NCBI RefSeq assembly: GCF_030929595.1
Contig: NZ_JAVFVR010000001.1
Location: forward strand, 186,001 to 250,000
Reading direction: 5' to 3'
DNA from: Flavobacterium sp. LHD-85
GTDB taxonomy: Bacteria > Bacteroidota > Bacteroidia > Flavobacteriales > Flavobacteriaceae
Length of the DNA stretch: 64,000 nucleotides
Under the pieces are notes generated by a model that ran no database searches, was not told where the DNA came from, and was given only the letters and a program-made list of their open reading frames with translations. This document shows, one piece after another, positions 1-8,379 of the stretch. The position numbers and the translations under genes were made by a program. Each line of letters opens with the position of its first letter. Within the stretch, counting starts at the first letter, position 1.

Positions 1-27
1 GTTTTAGACTACTCTGAGATAACTTTG

Positions 28-62
28 CGTTCACGAGCAAGTTGCTCACGCCAGCCGAGGAG
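28..62. repeat. Partial GC-rich interspersed repeat
   Basis: This stretch is GC-rich within AT-rich DNA and reads TTCACGAGCAAGTTGCTC followed by ACGCCAGC. It resembles the right arm of the inverted repeat at 1535-1554 (TTCACGAACGGGACGCTC then GCGCCAGC). It looks like one arm of a dispersed intergenic element, cut off by the window edge. Function unknown. Confidence 0.45.
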
Positions 63-91
63 CTGAAAATATTATTTAAAACTCTAAAACA

Positions 92-679
92 TTAATCCTC
101 TGGCAAGTATTCGTATTTTTTTAATTTTAAAATCTCGTTACTGATTTTTTTTATCCATCGATTTTGATTCATATTATTTCCATAAACTTGATTATCGTAC
201 AAATCATCTAATTCGTTTTTCTGCATAATATTATGATCATAAACTTTCACATAATTATCTTCAATATAGTTCTTTCTAGATTTTAAGCTGTCAAACGTTT
301 TCCTAATCCTTCTTGCATATAATTCAGTAATATCAAAGTGCAATTGCTCGTGTGCTAAAACTAGAGTATCACTTGTTATTGTCCAAGATTTATTTTTAAC
401 AAAAATAGATTCAATTTTATAACTTGTCATCATATTTTTTATTGTTTTATACTCAAAATTAATAACGGAAGTAGTTCCTGCAACAGTAACTAATACTGAT
501 TGACTACTTGAATCAGGCACACCTTTAAAGTCTTCCCATGTTAACTTCCTATCATTAGACCATAAAATAGTATTTTCTTCTTGATTATAAGCTTTTTTAC
601 TATATCTATAATTAGGTATAGTTGAACTACAAATAATTATGATAAATATCAATAACACGTATGTAAATCTAAGTTTCAT
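92..679 (-). CDS. Secreted hypothetical protein with HEQLHFD motif (DUF922-like)
   Basis: A 195-residue protein with an N-terminal hydrophobic segment (residues 4-20) that looks like a signal or anchor sequence. It has the block WEDFKGVPD near residue 48 and LAHEQLHFDITELYAR near residue 108. The HExxH-like HEQLHFD could bind metal and is typical of DUF922-type secreted proteins of Bacteroidota. No peptidase activity can be inferred with certainty. It is a clear paralog of the next gene (857-1423), sharing the W-x-DF and HEQLHFD blocks in the same order. A broken OmpA-like fragment lies between the two. The family call is from memory of motif shape. Confidence 0.7.
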   Translation of the reverse strand: MKLRFTYVLLIFIIIICSSTIPNYRYSKKAYNQEENTILWSNDRKLTWEDFKGVPDSSSQSVLVTVAGTTSVINFEYKTIKNMMTSYKIESIFVKNKSWTITSDTLVLAHEQLHFDITELYARRIRKTFDSLKSRKNYIEDNYVKVYDHNIMQKNELDDLYDNQVYGNNMNQNRWIKKISNEILKLKKYEYLPED

Positions 680-685
680 AATCTA

Positions 686-844
686 TTATCTACTTTTAAG
701 TGTTGCACTCTTTGAATTGTTTCCTATAATTCCTTCTCCTACTGACAACCTTTGAGGTTTTATACCATTTTTTACAAGAAATTTTTTAATTGCTTTTGCT
801 CTTAATAATTGTAAATCCTTATCTCGTCCTGAAAAAAGTTTACA
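686..844 (-). pseudogene. C-terminal fragment of an OmpA-family protein
   Basis: On the minus strand, after a TAA, an open frame of 52 codons with no start codon reads LQLLRAKAIKKFLVKNGIK and then LSVGEG, before a TAA. This matches the end of the OmpA/MotB peptidoglycan-binding domain, where the consensus is L-S-x-x-R-A-x-A-V-x-x-Y-L, a G-I motif, then G-x-G. No signal, barrel or start is present, so it is most likely the remnant of a deleted gene. It lies between two paralogous secreted-protein genes. The reading is mine from the raw sequence, without a search. Confidence 0.5.
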
Positions 845-856
845 TTACCAAAAATA

Positions 857-1423
857 TTACTCTTCTGAAATATATTCATATCTTTTTAATTGGTTTAATT
901 CGATAGCTATGTTTTTAATCCATTGTTGCTGTCTTTCATCATTAAAATAAACCTTACTATCATATAAATGATGATACTTAATACATTTTTCACCATAAGA
1001 TTCATATACTGAATAATAAACAGTTATATCTTTATTTTTTTTTACGTTTAAACTATCAAAAGACTTTCTAACTTTTCTTGCATATAATTCCCATATGTCA
1101 AAATGTAATTGTTCGTGAGCTAAATTAGCATCATTTTTAACTTTAACCCAAGATTTATTTTTATCAAAATAACAAATTACATTTATTTTTGGAATTCCTT
1201 CTTGCCAATAACCATTCTTTATTTTTATACCTTCGTATGTAAATGCTTTGTTCATCAAATTTGTGTCAGGTTTACCTTGAAAATCATCCCAAGCTAGTTT
1301 TTTATTACTTGACCAATTTAATGTATCACTGTCTTGTTCTTGATAAAAACATTTCTCTTTAAGTTTGATGTTTGATGAACAAACAAAAAGTACAAAAAAA
1401 GTAAATAGAAGCATTTTTTTCAT
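857..1423 (-). CDS. Secreted hypothetical protein, paralog of the 92-679 gene
   Basis: A 188-residue protein with an N-terminal signal-like helix (residues 3-17, CSS near position 16, possibly a lipoprotein). It then has WDDFQGKPD near residue 46 and LAHEQLHFDIWELYARKVRKSFDSL near 103. The HEQLHFD block and the spacing match the neighbour at 92-679, so the pair arose by local duplication. The two copies differ strongly between the motifs, which suggests an old duplication or separate roles. Function unknown; a metal-binding or degenerate metallopeptidase fold is possible. Confidence 0.7.
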   Translation of the reverse strand: MKKMLLFTFFVLFVCSSNIKLKEKCFYQEQDSDTLNWSSNKKLAWDDFQGKPDTNLMNKAFTYEGIKIKNGYWQEGIPKINVICYFDKNKSWVKVKNDANLAHEQLHFDIWELYARKVRKSFDSLNVKKNKDITVYYSVYESYGEKCIKYHHLYDSKVYFNDERQQQWIKNIAIELNQLKRYEYISEE

Positions 1424-1472
1424 ATATCATGGATTTTTTATTTCTAGCGTTGAACTTTCTATTTTTCACTTC

Positions 1473-1554
1473 CTGGCGCGAGCTTCCCGCTCATACCAAA
1501 ATTTTCATTTTTTTCATACCAACCTCGGGTTCACGAACGGGACGCTCGCGCCAG
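1473..1554. repeat. GC-rich imperfect inverted repeat
   Basis: The left arm 1473-1492 (CTGGCGCGAGCTTCCCGCTC) pairs with the right arm 1535-1554 (GAACGGGACGCTCGCGCCAG), with two mismatches over 20 positions. The loop is about 42 bases and AT-rich. The arms are far more GC-rich than the surroundings. It lies between the convergent/tandem ends of two minus-strand genes. A related single arm occurs at 28-62. It resembles a small interspersed palindromic element; no coding capacity. Confidence 0.65.
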
Positions 1555-1571
1555 CAGGGAACAATATTTTA

Positions 1572-2243
1572 TCAACGGCAATTTAAACCTTCGCAGTATA
1601 TTCCCCGACTCTTTGTCTTAATAAATCCATCTCTACTAATTTTTATTTCAACAGACTCTCTTCGGGTTGGAAATTCATGATATTTCATAAGATGTAATTC
1701 GAAACCATTTTGCAAATTTCTGTACTCACTTCCTCTAATATCATTATCTAACTGATAGTCATAAGTCCTTGCTAAAAGAATTGCTTCTTCAAGATTATCA
1801 ATTGTTCCTAGAAAATCGCGAAATTGTTCTTCGGTTTTTAAGCTGTTTACTTTGCCATTATCAATTGTCACAACATAATTACAACGAAAACTTGGATGTC
1901 CTCCAAAAAAAATTCCAGCGTTATAATTTGGTCTTGGTTTCTCATTTATTTTTTTCCTCAATAAAGAATCTCCGCCTTGTTTTAAAACAGTATAGGTTTC
2001 TGAAGCAGCATTTTGATAATACGCAACGTATTGCCAATATTGATATTTTCGATTAGGCTTTATAAACTTCGCTAAGCTGTCTAAATAATTTTCTTTTACG
2101 CTATAATCAATTTTATGAAAATTCGGAGTTCCTACAACGTCTTTAGTTGTCATTTCTATTTCTAATTTTTCTAGTTTTTCAACTTCTTTTTTTTCACAAG
2201 AAATAAATAAGAGTAGAGAAATAAGGATAATTATGTTTCTCAT
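1572..2243 (-). CDS. Hypothetical lipoprotein
   Basis: The start is placed at the internal ATG at 2243, because it gives a compact lipoprotein signal (MRNIIILISLLLFISC, then EKK). A start at 2270 would add nine residues in front of the signal. The mature protein of about 207 residues is charged and contains KPRPNYNAGIFFGGHPSFRC near its middle. I do not recognise a family. It is probably anchored in the inner or outer membrane facing the periplasm. It stands alone, upstream of the serine-hydrolase gene and in the same direction. Confidence 0.65.
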   Translation of the reverse strand: MRNIIILISLLLFISCEKKEVEKLEKLEIEMTTKDVVGTPNFHKIDYSVKENYLDSLAKFIKPNRKYQYWQYVAYYQNAASETYTVLKQGGDSLLRKKINEKPRPNYNAGIFFGGHPSFRCNYVVTIDNGKVNSLKTEEQFRDFLGTIDNLEEAILLARTYDYQLDNDIRGSEYRNLQNGFELHLMKYHEFPTRRESVEIKISRDGFIKTKSRGIYCEGLNCR

Positions 2244-2406
2244 TTTAATAGGTTTGAAATAATTATGCATAACATTTCTATGAATACAGCGGATTTAGAA
2301 CTAAATTAATTTCTATTTTCGAATTCACCAAATCATTCAAATACAAAACCAATTTCAAATTAAGCCTAATGCCCAAATTGCTTGTAGCGTTTGTTGGTGA
2401 AAGTTT

Positions 2407-3795
2407 TTATTTCGTCCGTTTTGCTTCTATCTTCTTTCCATTCTGTAATAAAAACAAATTTGAAATTTCTCCTTTTTCGTTCTTTTCAAACTGAATTTGT
2501 GCATCTACTACTTTGTAGAAAAATAACATTTCACTTTCTACAAATATTCGGAACGCATTTTGTCCTGTCAATTGTGAAAATAGCTGGTCTTTATCTAATG
2601 AAATTTTGATTTCAAAATCTTTTTCAACTTCATAAGTTCCAACAAACTTTTGAAGTTCTTCAGTAGTGATACTAATTTCTTTTCTGATTTTTTGCACAGG
2701 CAATGGTTTATTATATAGAATATTTCTAATTGCTTTTGAAGGAATTGAAACGTTGCTGTGATTTTGAAGTATTATTATTGTTTTATCATTTGTAATATGT
2801 CTATCGATAAAAGTTACATAACCTGGCCAGCCCCCATCATGGTTTGCAATTTTTCCAAAATCAGCATTTTCTTCAATTCCCCAACCAAAACCATAATTCC
2901 TTTTAGCTCCGTCTTTCAAAGTTGCTAATTCAAAAACTGCTTTCATATCTTCTTTTGTGAGTAATTTATTGACATATAATGCTCTATCCCAAATCAATAA
3001 ATCCTTTACAGTTGAATTAACTCCTCCGTCTCCAACAATACCATCAAGCCAAATAACTATTTTAGTTTCTTCCAATTCGTCTGGTAAAACATATTTTTTC
3101 AAACTATCTGAGTGAACATAACCAAAAGCATAATTGTCAATTTTCTTTGGCGATAATCTACGATTGTAAACAAAGGTATTTTTCATTTTCAACGGTTGGA
3201 AAATAGCTGTTTTTAAATAGTCAGCGTATGTCATACCCGATGCTTTCTCAATTATTGAAGCCAATAGTGCATAGCCCGTATTGCTATATTCCCATTTAGT
3301 ATTTGGCTCAAATAATATTTTTGGTTGATGCTTACTAAATATATCAATTATGTCTTTGTTAGCGGCAATTTTAGATTTGTCAAATAAACTATCCATAAGC
3401 TGCATATAGTCTGGTAGACCTCCAGTATGATTCAATAAGTTTCTTACAGTTACACCTTTATAAAAAGAAAGTTCGGGTAAGTATTTTGTGATATCATCGT
3501 CCAAATTCAACTTCCCTTTTTCTTTAAGGATCATTATCCCCATAGCTGTGAACTGCTTTGAACAAGATGCCAATTCAAAAATCGAATTTTCGTTCAATTT
3601 TTCTTTTGTTGTTTCGTTTGCAAGTCCAAAACTATGGCTATAAATAACTTTCCCTTTTTCTGCAATTAGAAAATTCCCATTGATTTTCTCTTTTGAATAA
3701 AGAGAATTAAGTAAACTGTCAATTTTTTGAGTTCTGTCTTGTCCAAATGTAAGATGTGCAATTAAAAGAAGTCCGATTGTAATTGTTAATTTCAT
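2407..3795 (-). CDS. Beta-lactamase-fold serine hydrolase (class C / DD-peptidase type)
   Basis: A 462-residue secreted protein with a signal peptide (MKLTITIGLLLIAHLTFGQ). It has the penicillin-recognising fold motifs: SxxK at Ser77-Lys80 in ELASCSKQF, YxN at Tyr170-Asn172 in WEYSNTGY, and a late HDGG motif near residue 318 in place of KTG. These place it in the beta-lactamase/AmpC-type serine hydrolase family (Pfam Beta-lactamase), which includes DD-peptidases, esterases and D-amino-acid peptidases. A C-terminal region of about 100 residues follows, as in many Bacteroidota members. The substrate is unknown and there is no reason to call it a resistance enzyme. A dispersed 250-bp repeat lies directly upstream of its start. 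Confidence 0.85.
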   Translation of the reverse strand: MKLTITIGLLLIAHLTFGQDRTQKIDSLLNSLYSKEKINGNFLIAEKGKVIYSHSFGLANETTKEKLNENSIFELASCSKQFTAMGIMILKEKGKLNLDDDITKYLPELSFYKGVTVRNLLNHTGGLPDYMQLMDSLFDKSKIAANKDIIDIFSKHQPKILFEPNTKWEYSNTGYALLASIIEKASGMTYADYLKTAIFQPLKMKNTFVYNRRLSPKKIDNYAFGYVHSDSLKKYVLPDELEETKIVIWLDGIVGDGGVNSTVKDLLIWDRALYVNKLLTKEDMKAVFELATLKDGAKRNYGFGWGIEENADFGKIANHDGGWPGYVTFIDRHITNDKTIIILQNHSNVSIPSKAIRNILYNKPLPVQKIRKEISITTEELQKFVGTYEVEKDFEIKISLDKDQLFSQLTGQNAFRIFVESEMLFFYKVVDAQIQFEKNEKGEISNLFLLQNGKKIEAKRTK

Positions 3796-3840
3796 TTTTT
3801 ATTTCTGGTTAATTAATGTAGCTGAGATGTCTCGCAAAAT

Positions 3841-4112
3841 TGCCATCAACTTATTTATTATGTGTGACAAAACCATACAAAGTCATCCAAATTTGGTTAG
3901 ATATCTGTGATAAATTTCACACATGATTTATTTTCAAATATATATTTTTTACACTACAAACTGTCAAAAGGACTTTAATTTGACTTATGCTTTTTGAGAC
4001 TTATATGAGTCGTTATGAAAACAAAAACAGAGAAAAAATTACGATGCGCATGCTAAAATATTATAATAATCCGAGATAATTTGGTTAGATATTTGAATGC
4101 TTCCCTCTACTA
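3841..4112. repeat. Dispersed repeat R1, left copy, ending in a tRNA 3'-like tail
   Basis: A non-coding block of about 270 bases that is repeated in direct orientation at 46167-46415. Shared stretches include GCCAT..ACTTATTTAT, TCATCCAA.TTTGG.TAGATAT, TTTTCAAATATATATTTTTT, CACTACAAACTGTC and GGTTAGATATTTGAATGCTT. The copy ends in CCCTCTACTA, which resembles a tRNA 3' end (CCCGCTACTA in the other copy), and a terminator hairpin follows at once. This block fills most of the gap 3796-4197. It could be the end of an integrated element or a shared upstream region. Confidence 0.75.
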
Positions 4113-4115
4113 GGT

Positions 4116-4146
4116 AAAAGCTTCAGAGAAATCTGAAGCTTTTTTG
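4116..4146. terminator. Terminator hairpin, AAGCTTCAGA family
   Basis: AAAAGCTTCAGA, loop GAAA, then TCTGAAGCTTTTTT: a perfect stem with T-runs on both strands, so it can act in both directions. It could terminate the ABC-exporter operon that ends at 4198. The same hairpin occurs at 16609, 20886, 22701, 24074, 44070, 46530 (damaged) and 54046. Confidence 0.85.
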
Positions 4147-4197
4147 TTTTCTAGACATTTATATATAGCATTCATATTCATAGGTTCAAGAGTGTTA

Positions 4198-6366
4198 TTA
4201 GTTTAAATTCTGCTTTTCCCATAAATTATAATATTCTGTTTTTTGCTTCAACAATTCAGAATGACCTCCAGATTCTACAATTGCACCATTTTTCATTACT
4301 AGAATCTGATCTGCATTTGCAATTGTACTCAAACGATGAGCAATAACAATTACGGTTTTGCCTTTCTTTTTAAAGTCTTCTATAGCTTGTTTAACAATCA
4401 TTTCAGAACCTGTATCTAAAGCTGAAGTAGCTTCATCCATTAATAATATTTCAGGGTCTTTATATAAAGCTCTTGCAATCGCGATTCTTTGCTTCTGCCC
4501 TCCCGAAAGCATGGCTCCGTTTTCACCAATTTGGGTTTCAAAACCATTAGGCAACTTCTCTACAAATTCAATAATACCCAATTGCTTTGACAGATCTAAT
4601 ATTTTCTGAATGTTGGGAAAAGAATCTCCTAATGCAATATTTTCTATAATGTTTCCTGAGAATAAATTCAGCTGCTGCGGAATAACTCCAATAAGCTGTC
4701 TCAAACTTTTATAATGTATAAATTGAGTATCATAATCTCCAAGGTATATTTTCCCTTCATTTATTGGATACAAGTTTTGCAATAATGAAATCAATGTTGT
4801 TTTTCCGCTGCCGCTTTCCCCTACTATTGCTGTTGTTTCATTTTTTCTAAATACAGCATTAAAACCTTTAAAAACTTCCATTCTGGAACCATATCTAAAA
4901 CTAACATTTTCAAATTTTATATGACCAATGTTCTCTCTTTGCATTTCAATTTTATTCTCTGTTTTTTCACGCTCCAAATCCATGATTTCAAAAAGCCTAT
5001 CTGCTGCAATAAGAGCGTTTTGCGCTGTTTTGTTCATCCCAATTAAAGAAGCTACAGGTGAAGTAAAATAGCCTATTAAAGCATAAAATGAGAATAGCTC
5101 GCCTGGTGTAATGGTGCGATTAATCACATAACCTGATCCTGCCCACATAAGAATTACTGTAAACAAAGAAGCCAAAAATTGTGTAGAAGTTCCTGAAAAA
5201 ATGCTGTTCAATCCTGATTTATAAGCTGTAAACAAGAGTTTGACAAATTTATTTTCAGTTTTTAGATTCGAAAATTCTTCTATTCCAAATTCTTTAACTG
5301 TTCGCACATGCGTAACGCTTTCAACCAATTGAGTCTGAAGCTCAGCTGCATTCTCCATTATACTTCTTTCAACTTTCCTATTAAATCTATTGAGAATGAA
5401 ATAGATTAAACCATAAAAAGGCACTACTGCTAAAATAATTAAAGCTAATTTCCAATAATAGGTAAACATCAGGGCAAATGAAAAAATAACAATAAAAACA
5501 TTTACAATCATATCAATTGCTACTTCATTAATAAATGATCTGATTTTGACGGCATCATTTATTCGTGATGTAATTTCACCGATCTGCATAGTATCAAAAA
5601 AGCGCTGAGGTAAATGCAGTAAGTGCTTATAATATCCAAGAATTAATTTGGCATCAATCAACTGTCCCGTTTTCAAAACAAAAATACTTTTCTGAGAACC
5701 GATGAATCCTTGCATCAAAATCACTCCAATCATACAAACGCTTAACAGATTAAGAAGTTTTCGATTGCCTTCTACCAAAACATAATCTGTAATCTTCTGG
5801 ACATAAATGGACATTGCCAACCCTAAAACTGTAAAGATTATTGCACCAAATAGCGCCTGAATCAAAATAGTTTTATGAGGCTGGATCAAGTGCCAAAAGC
5901 GAGTTATTGGTGACGTTTTTTCATCATACGTTCTAAAGCTATCGTTTTTTGCAAAAAGTATTAATACGCCAGACCAGATCTTCTGAAACTCTTCAAAAGT
6001 ATATACTTCCATTTTCCCTAGACCTGGATCCATTACCGTAATTTTCGACTCATTTTCAACTTTCTTTTTTTCAATCTTATAAATCACCACGTAATGTTGC
6101 AACTGCTGTTTTACAACCACATGGGCAATTGCAGGCAATGGTACTTTATCCAAAGAATCTAGCCCTCCTTTAACCCCTTTGGCGGTAAAACCCATTTTCT
6201 CAGCTGCTTCAATAATGCCGAGAACATTGGTGCCTCGTTTATCTGTATGTGCATATTGCCGAATTCTTGCTATTGGGAGGTTAACCTTGTAATGATTTCC
6301 AATAGATGCCAAACAAGCAGTACCACAATCTTTAATATCATGTTGTTTAATTTTTATCGATGCCAT
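4198..6366 (-). CDS. Peptidase-containing ABC transporter (C39, bacteriocin/peptide exporter)
   Basis: A 722-residue protein with three parts. Residues 1-140 are a C39 cysteine peptidase (KDCGTACLASI with Cys14, His91 in HYVVIY, Asp113 in MDPG). Residues 165-445 form the membrane domain of an exporter, with the last helices near 395-440. Residues 480-722 are an ATPase with Walker A GESGSGKT near 516, LSGGQKQR and MDEATSALD. This family cuts leaders after double glycine and exports the core peptide across the inner membrane. It follows the HlyD gene by 9 bases. The double-glycine peptides at 8860-9357 and the GGG precursor at 11556 are likely cargo. All key residues are present, so it appears functional. 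No TolC-type partner is seen in the window. Confidence 0.93.
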   Translation of the reverse strand: MASIKIKQHDIKDCGTACLASIGNHYKVNLPIARIRQYAHTDKRGTNVLGIIEAAEKMGFTAKGVKGGLDSLDKVPLPAIAHVVVKQQLQHYVVIYKIEKKKVENESKITVMDPGLGKMEVYTFEEFQKIWSGVLILFAKNDSFRTYDEKTSPITRFWHLIQPHKTILIQALFGAIIFTVLGLAMSIYVQKITDYVLVEGNRKLLNLLSVCMIGVILMQGFIGSQKSIFVLKTGQLIDAKLILGYYKHLLHLPQRFFDTMQIGEITSRINDAVKIRSFINEVAIDMIVNVFIVIFSFALMFTYYWKLALIILAVVPFYGLIYFILNRFNRKVERSIMENAAELQTQLVESVTHVRTVKEFGIEEFSNLKTENKFVKLLFTAYKSGLNSIFSGTSTQFLASLFTVILMWAGSGYVINRTITPGELFSFYALIGYFTSPVASLIGMNKTAQNALIAADRLFEIMDLEREKTENKIEMQRENIGHIKFENVSFRYGSRMEVFKGFNAVFRKNETTAIVGESGSGKTTLISLLQNLYPINEGKIYLGDYDTQFIHYKSLRQLIGVIPQQLNLFSGNIIENIALGDSFPNIQKILDLSKQLGIIEFVEKLPNGFETQIGENGAMLSGGQKQRIAIARALYKDPEILLMDEATSALDTGSEMIVKQAIEDFKKKGKTVIVIAHRLSTIANADQILVMKNGAIVESGGHSELLKQKTEYYNLWEKQNLN

Positions 6367-6375
6367 TCTTTATAA

Positions 6376-7518
6376 TTAATTATCGATTGATAATTGTTTA
6401 GGATTTAGCCAGTCATCTACTTTATCAAATAGTAGGTCGAAGAGGCTTCTTCTGGTTAGGATGTAACGGGTTGTGAGTGTCATACCTTTTGATACATTAG
6501 TTTGGTATCCCGATTTTAATCTCATTTTGGTTGTGCTTAATTCACTTCGCACTTTAAAAAAAGTTTGATTTTCTTTAAAAGAGACATTATGGTCAATATC
6601 AATAACTTTTCCCTCGAGCAGTCCCCATTGATTATAATTGAAAGCATCTAATTGAAATTTTACTTTCTGGTTTTTATAAATAAGCCCAATATCGCTAGGA
6701 GAAACCATACTTTCTACTATTAAATGATCTATAGCTGAAATATTTAATATCGTTTGACCAGCATTTAAAAATGAACCCTCCTGGAGACCTGAAAAACTTT
6801 CGATTGTTCCTGAAATTGGAGCTGTAATAACATAGTTGTTTTCTTCAACTTTAATTTTTTCTATGCTTCCACTCAAAGTTTTCATTCTCTCTTCAAGATC
6901 CCTCTTTTGATTTTCCCAAGCTGATTTTTGTTCGCTTATATAACTTTTCAGTGCTTCATTGGCCGAACGCAATTCATATTCATATTTTTCAAACTCTACT
7001 TTGGCAATAATACTTTTATCATATAAGCCCTTATTACGATCATAATTAATTTGTGCCTGCGAAACCTTGCTCTGCAATTCATTTTTACGAGATTGAAATT
7101 TTAAAAAATCTTCTTGCGCAGTCGAAGTTTTTAAAGATCCCTTTTTTCCTGATAAAATTGAATTTACATCCTGCAAAAGCGACGCGACAGAATTTGACAC
7201 TTCTTTTTGAGTTTTTTTCTCTGTTTGCAGATTCTGCATCGCAATTCTAAGTAAAGTATCTCCTTTTTGCACTATAGTATTATTTTTAATATTTAGCGAA
7301 ATAATACGGCCGCTGACAATAACAGGAATAGGGACATTATCTGTGGTACTTCTAATAATTCCGCGGCTTTGACTGCTAATATCAACTTTTATAATTGGCA
7401 GCAATCCTAAGAAGAAGATGATTACTAAAAGAACAACCAAGTAGATTGAAAAACTTTTTGTTTTGTTTTTTGAAGCTAGTTTTTCTAATGTGTTGACGGG
7501 ATCTAAACTGAAGTTCAT
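6376..7518 (-). CDS. HlyD-family membrane fusion protein
   Basis: A 380-residue periplasmic adaptor. It has one N-terminal membrane helix (residues 25-45, SFSIYLVVLLVIIFFLGLLP). A biotinyl-lipoyl-like half motif around 60-90 (SGRIISLNIKNNTIVQKGD) is followed by a coiled coil (about 125-225) and the second lipoyl half with the barrel (ITAPISGTI near 232). It would link the C39 ABC transporter to an outer-membrane channel, as HlyD/CvaA do in type I secretion. It is the first gene of a two-gene operon, with the exporter 9 bases downstream. The small-peptide genes lie just upstream on the same strand. Confidence 0.92.
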   Translation of the reverse strand: MNFSLDPVNTLEKLASKNKTKSFSIYLVVLLVIIFFLGLLPIIKVDISSQSRGIIRSTTDNVPIPVIVSGRIISLNIKNNTIVQKGDTLLRIAMQNLQTEKKTQKEVSNSVASLLQDVNSILSGKKGSLKTSTAQEDFLKFQSRKNELQSKVSQAQINYDRNKGLYDKSIIAKVEFEKYEYELRSANEALKSYISEQKSAWENQKRDLEERMKTLSGSIEKIKVEENNYVITAPISGTIESFSGLQEGSFLNAGQTILNISAIDHLIVESMVSPSDIGLIYKNQKVKFQLDAFNYNQWGLLEGKVIDIDHNVSFKENQTFFKVRSELSTTKMRLKSGYQTNVSKGMTLTTRYILTRRSLFDLLFDKVDDWLNPKQLSIDN

Positions 7519-7651
7519 AGCATGGTTAAGCTTTATTATTTTTCTAAAAAAAAGACAATAGTATACTAGGCTATTATAGTGCTAAAGCACTTTAATAACA
7601 CTTACAAATTAATTATGGTTTTCTATAGACTAGGTTTAGCTGTAGAATATA

Positions 7652-7744
7652 TTATTTTAAGAATTGCCCAATTGCATATCCGCACAGATATGCAAATGCT
7701 AAAATTTAAATAATAATTAAGTCTGGTTTTAATGCAGATGGCAT
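7652..7744 (-). pseudogene. Broken small membrane-peptide gene (ends AYLCGYAIGQFLK)
   Basis: On the minus strand an ATG at 7744 opens 12 codons, then an in-frame TAA. The frame continues with ILAFAYLCGYAIGQFLK and a stop. The tail GY-x-IG-x-x-LK is the same as in the fragment at 7786-7887 (LLGYSIGYILK). No other start exists for the conserved part. I read it as a nonsense-inactivated or truncated member of a local family of one-helix peptides. It could instead be chance; the resemblance of the two tails is the main support. Confidence 0.45.
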
Positions 7745-7785
7745 TAAATATATTTTATTAAGGACCTGAACAGGAGTTCATAAAT

Positions 7786-7887
7786 TTATTTTAAGATATA
7801 ACCAATACTGTATCCTAGTAAATAAACAGATGCTGTTATCCAAATAATAATGCTGATACGTTTTTATAATTTTTGACTATAATTCAT
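7786..7887 (-). pseudogene. Broken small membrane-peptide gene (ends LLGYSIGYILK)
   Basis: The minus strand reads ATG at 7887, seven codons (MNYSQKL), an in-frame TAA, then KRISIIIWITASVYLLGY and SIGYILK before a stop. A TTA to TAA change at codon 8 alone would explain the break. The conserved part is one hydrophobic helix ending in G-x-x-x-G, like the intact neighbour at 7897-8049. It lies only 10 bases downstream of that gene. Intact relatives presumably exist in other strains, but I cannot check. Confidence 0.5.
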
Positions 7888-7896
7888 AGATTCTAA

Positions 7897-8049
7897 TTAG
7901 TTTAATAAATGAAACATTGCTTCTCCGCATATTTTCCCTACGAAATATGTAAAAAATATAAAAAGCAATAACGTGTAAATTATAGTCAATAACTTTTTAT
8001 GCTTCTTGCCTAAAAGAAGACTTTCAATAATAGATTCCTTTTTATTCAT
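7897..8049 (-). CDS. Small one-helix membrane protein, 50 residues
   Basis: The start is placed at 8049, because AAAGGAG sits just before this ATG. A longer frame from 8091 has no such site. The protein has a basic head (MNKKES, GKKHKK), one membrane helix (about residues 20-36) and the tail YFVGKICGEAMFHLLN. The G-x-x-x-G-x-A pattern at the end of the helix recurs in the neighbours at 8152 (KGEIFGRALAK). Position next to the double-glycine peptides and exporter suggests an immunity or accessory role, but this is inference. Confidence 0.65.
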   Translation of the reverse strand: MNKKESIIESLLLGKKHKKLLTIIYTLLLFIFFTYFVGKICGEAMFHLLN

Positions 8050-8151
8050 TTTTCTCCTTTTATAATATGCAAAATCAGATAATCTATTCATTTAAATTTT
8101 ACATGAAAGAACGTAAATTCCCTTATACACATTTAATCGCTCTCTAGTATA

Positions 8152-8268
8152 TTATTTTGCTAATGCTCTGCCAAAAATCTCTCCTTTATTAAAGATATAA
8201 AGCAAGAATAACATAGTTACAAAAATTGTAACCAAAATGTAAAACAAGTTGCTTTTGAAAAACTTCAT
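8152..8268 (-). CDS. Small one-helix membrane protein, 38 residues
   Basis: A short open frame (start MKFFKSNLF) with a single strong membrane helix (about residues 8-26) and the polar tail NKGEIFGRALAK. It has no GG leader, so it is unlikely to be cargo of the C39 exporter. It resembles the 50-residue neighbour in shape and in the G-x-x-x-G-x-A tail. It may be an immunity peptide for one of the bacteriocin-like peptides, or a leaderless peptide. Too short for a firm gene call, but hydrophobicity and context support it. Confidence 0.55.
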   Translation of the reverse strand: MKFFKSNLFYILVTIFVTMLFLLYIFNKGEIFGRALAK

Positions 8269-8269
8269 A

Positions 8270-8338
8270 TTATGCTCTTTGTGTTAAATATTCACATGCA
8301 ACTCCTGTTGCCCATGTTTCAGCAAATAAAATACTAAG
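8270..8338 (-). pseudogene. Start-less peptide fragment (AETWATGVACEYLTQRA)
   Basis: An open frame on the minus strand of 22 codons after a TAG, with no start codon, ends in GVACEYLTQRA. Its G-x-x-C pattern recalls GSECAKYD in the intact gene at 8380 and GSACAAYDQRH in the fragment at 8505. It overlaps the hairpin at 8330-8362 and stops one base before the next start (8268). The weakest of the fragments reported here. Confidence 0.3.
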
Positions 8339-8362
8339 CTATTTTTATCATAGCTTAGTATT
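8330..8362 (-). terminator. Terminator hairpin
   Basis: AATACTAAGCTA and TAGCTTAGTATT form a perfect 12-base stem around a 9-base loop. It lies 18 bases past the stop of the small gene at 8380-8496 and probably ends that transcript. Confidence 0.7.
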
Positions 8363-8379
8363 CATTAAAATTATTAAAT

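Noticed and set aside
2363..2400. Sequence resembling an integron attC-like end upstream of the serine-hydrolase stop
   Set aside because: I could not identify paired core sites or a second copy in the window, so I do not call a cassette.
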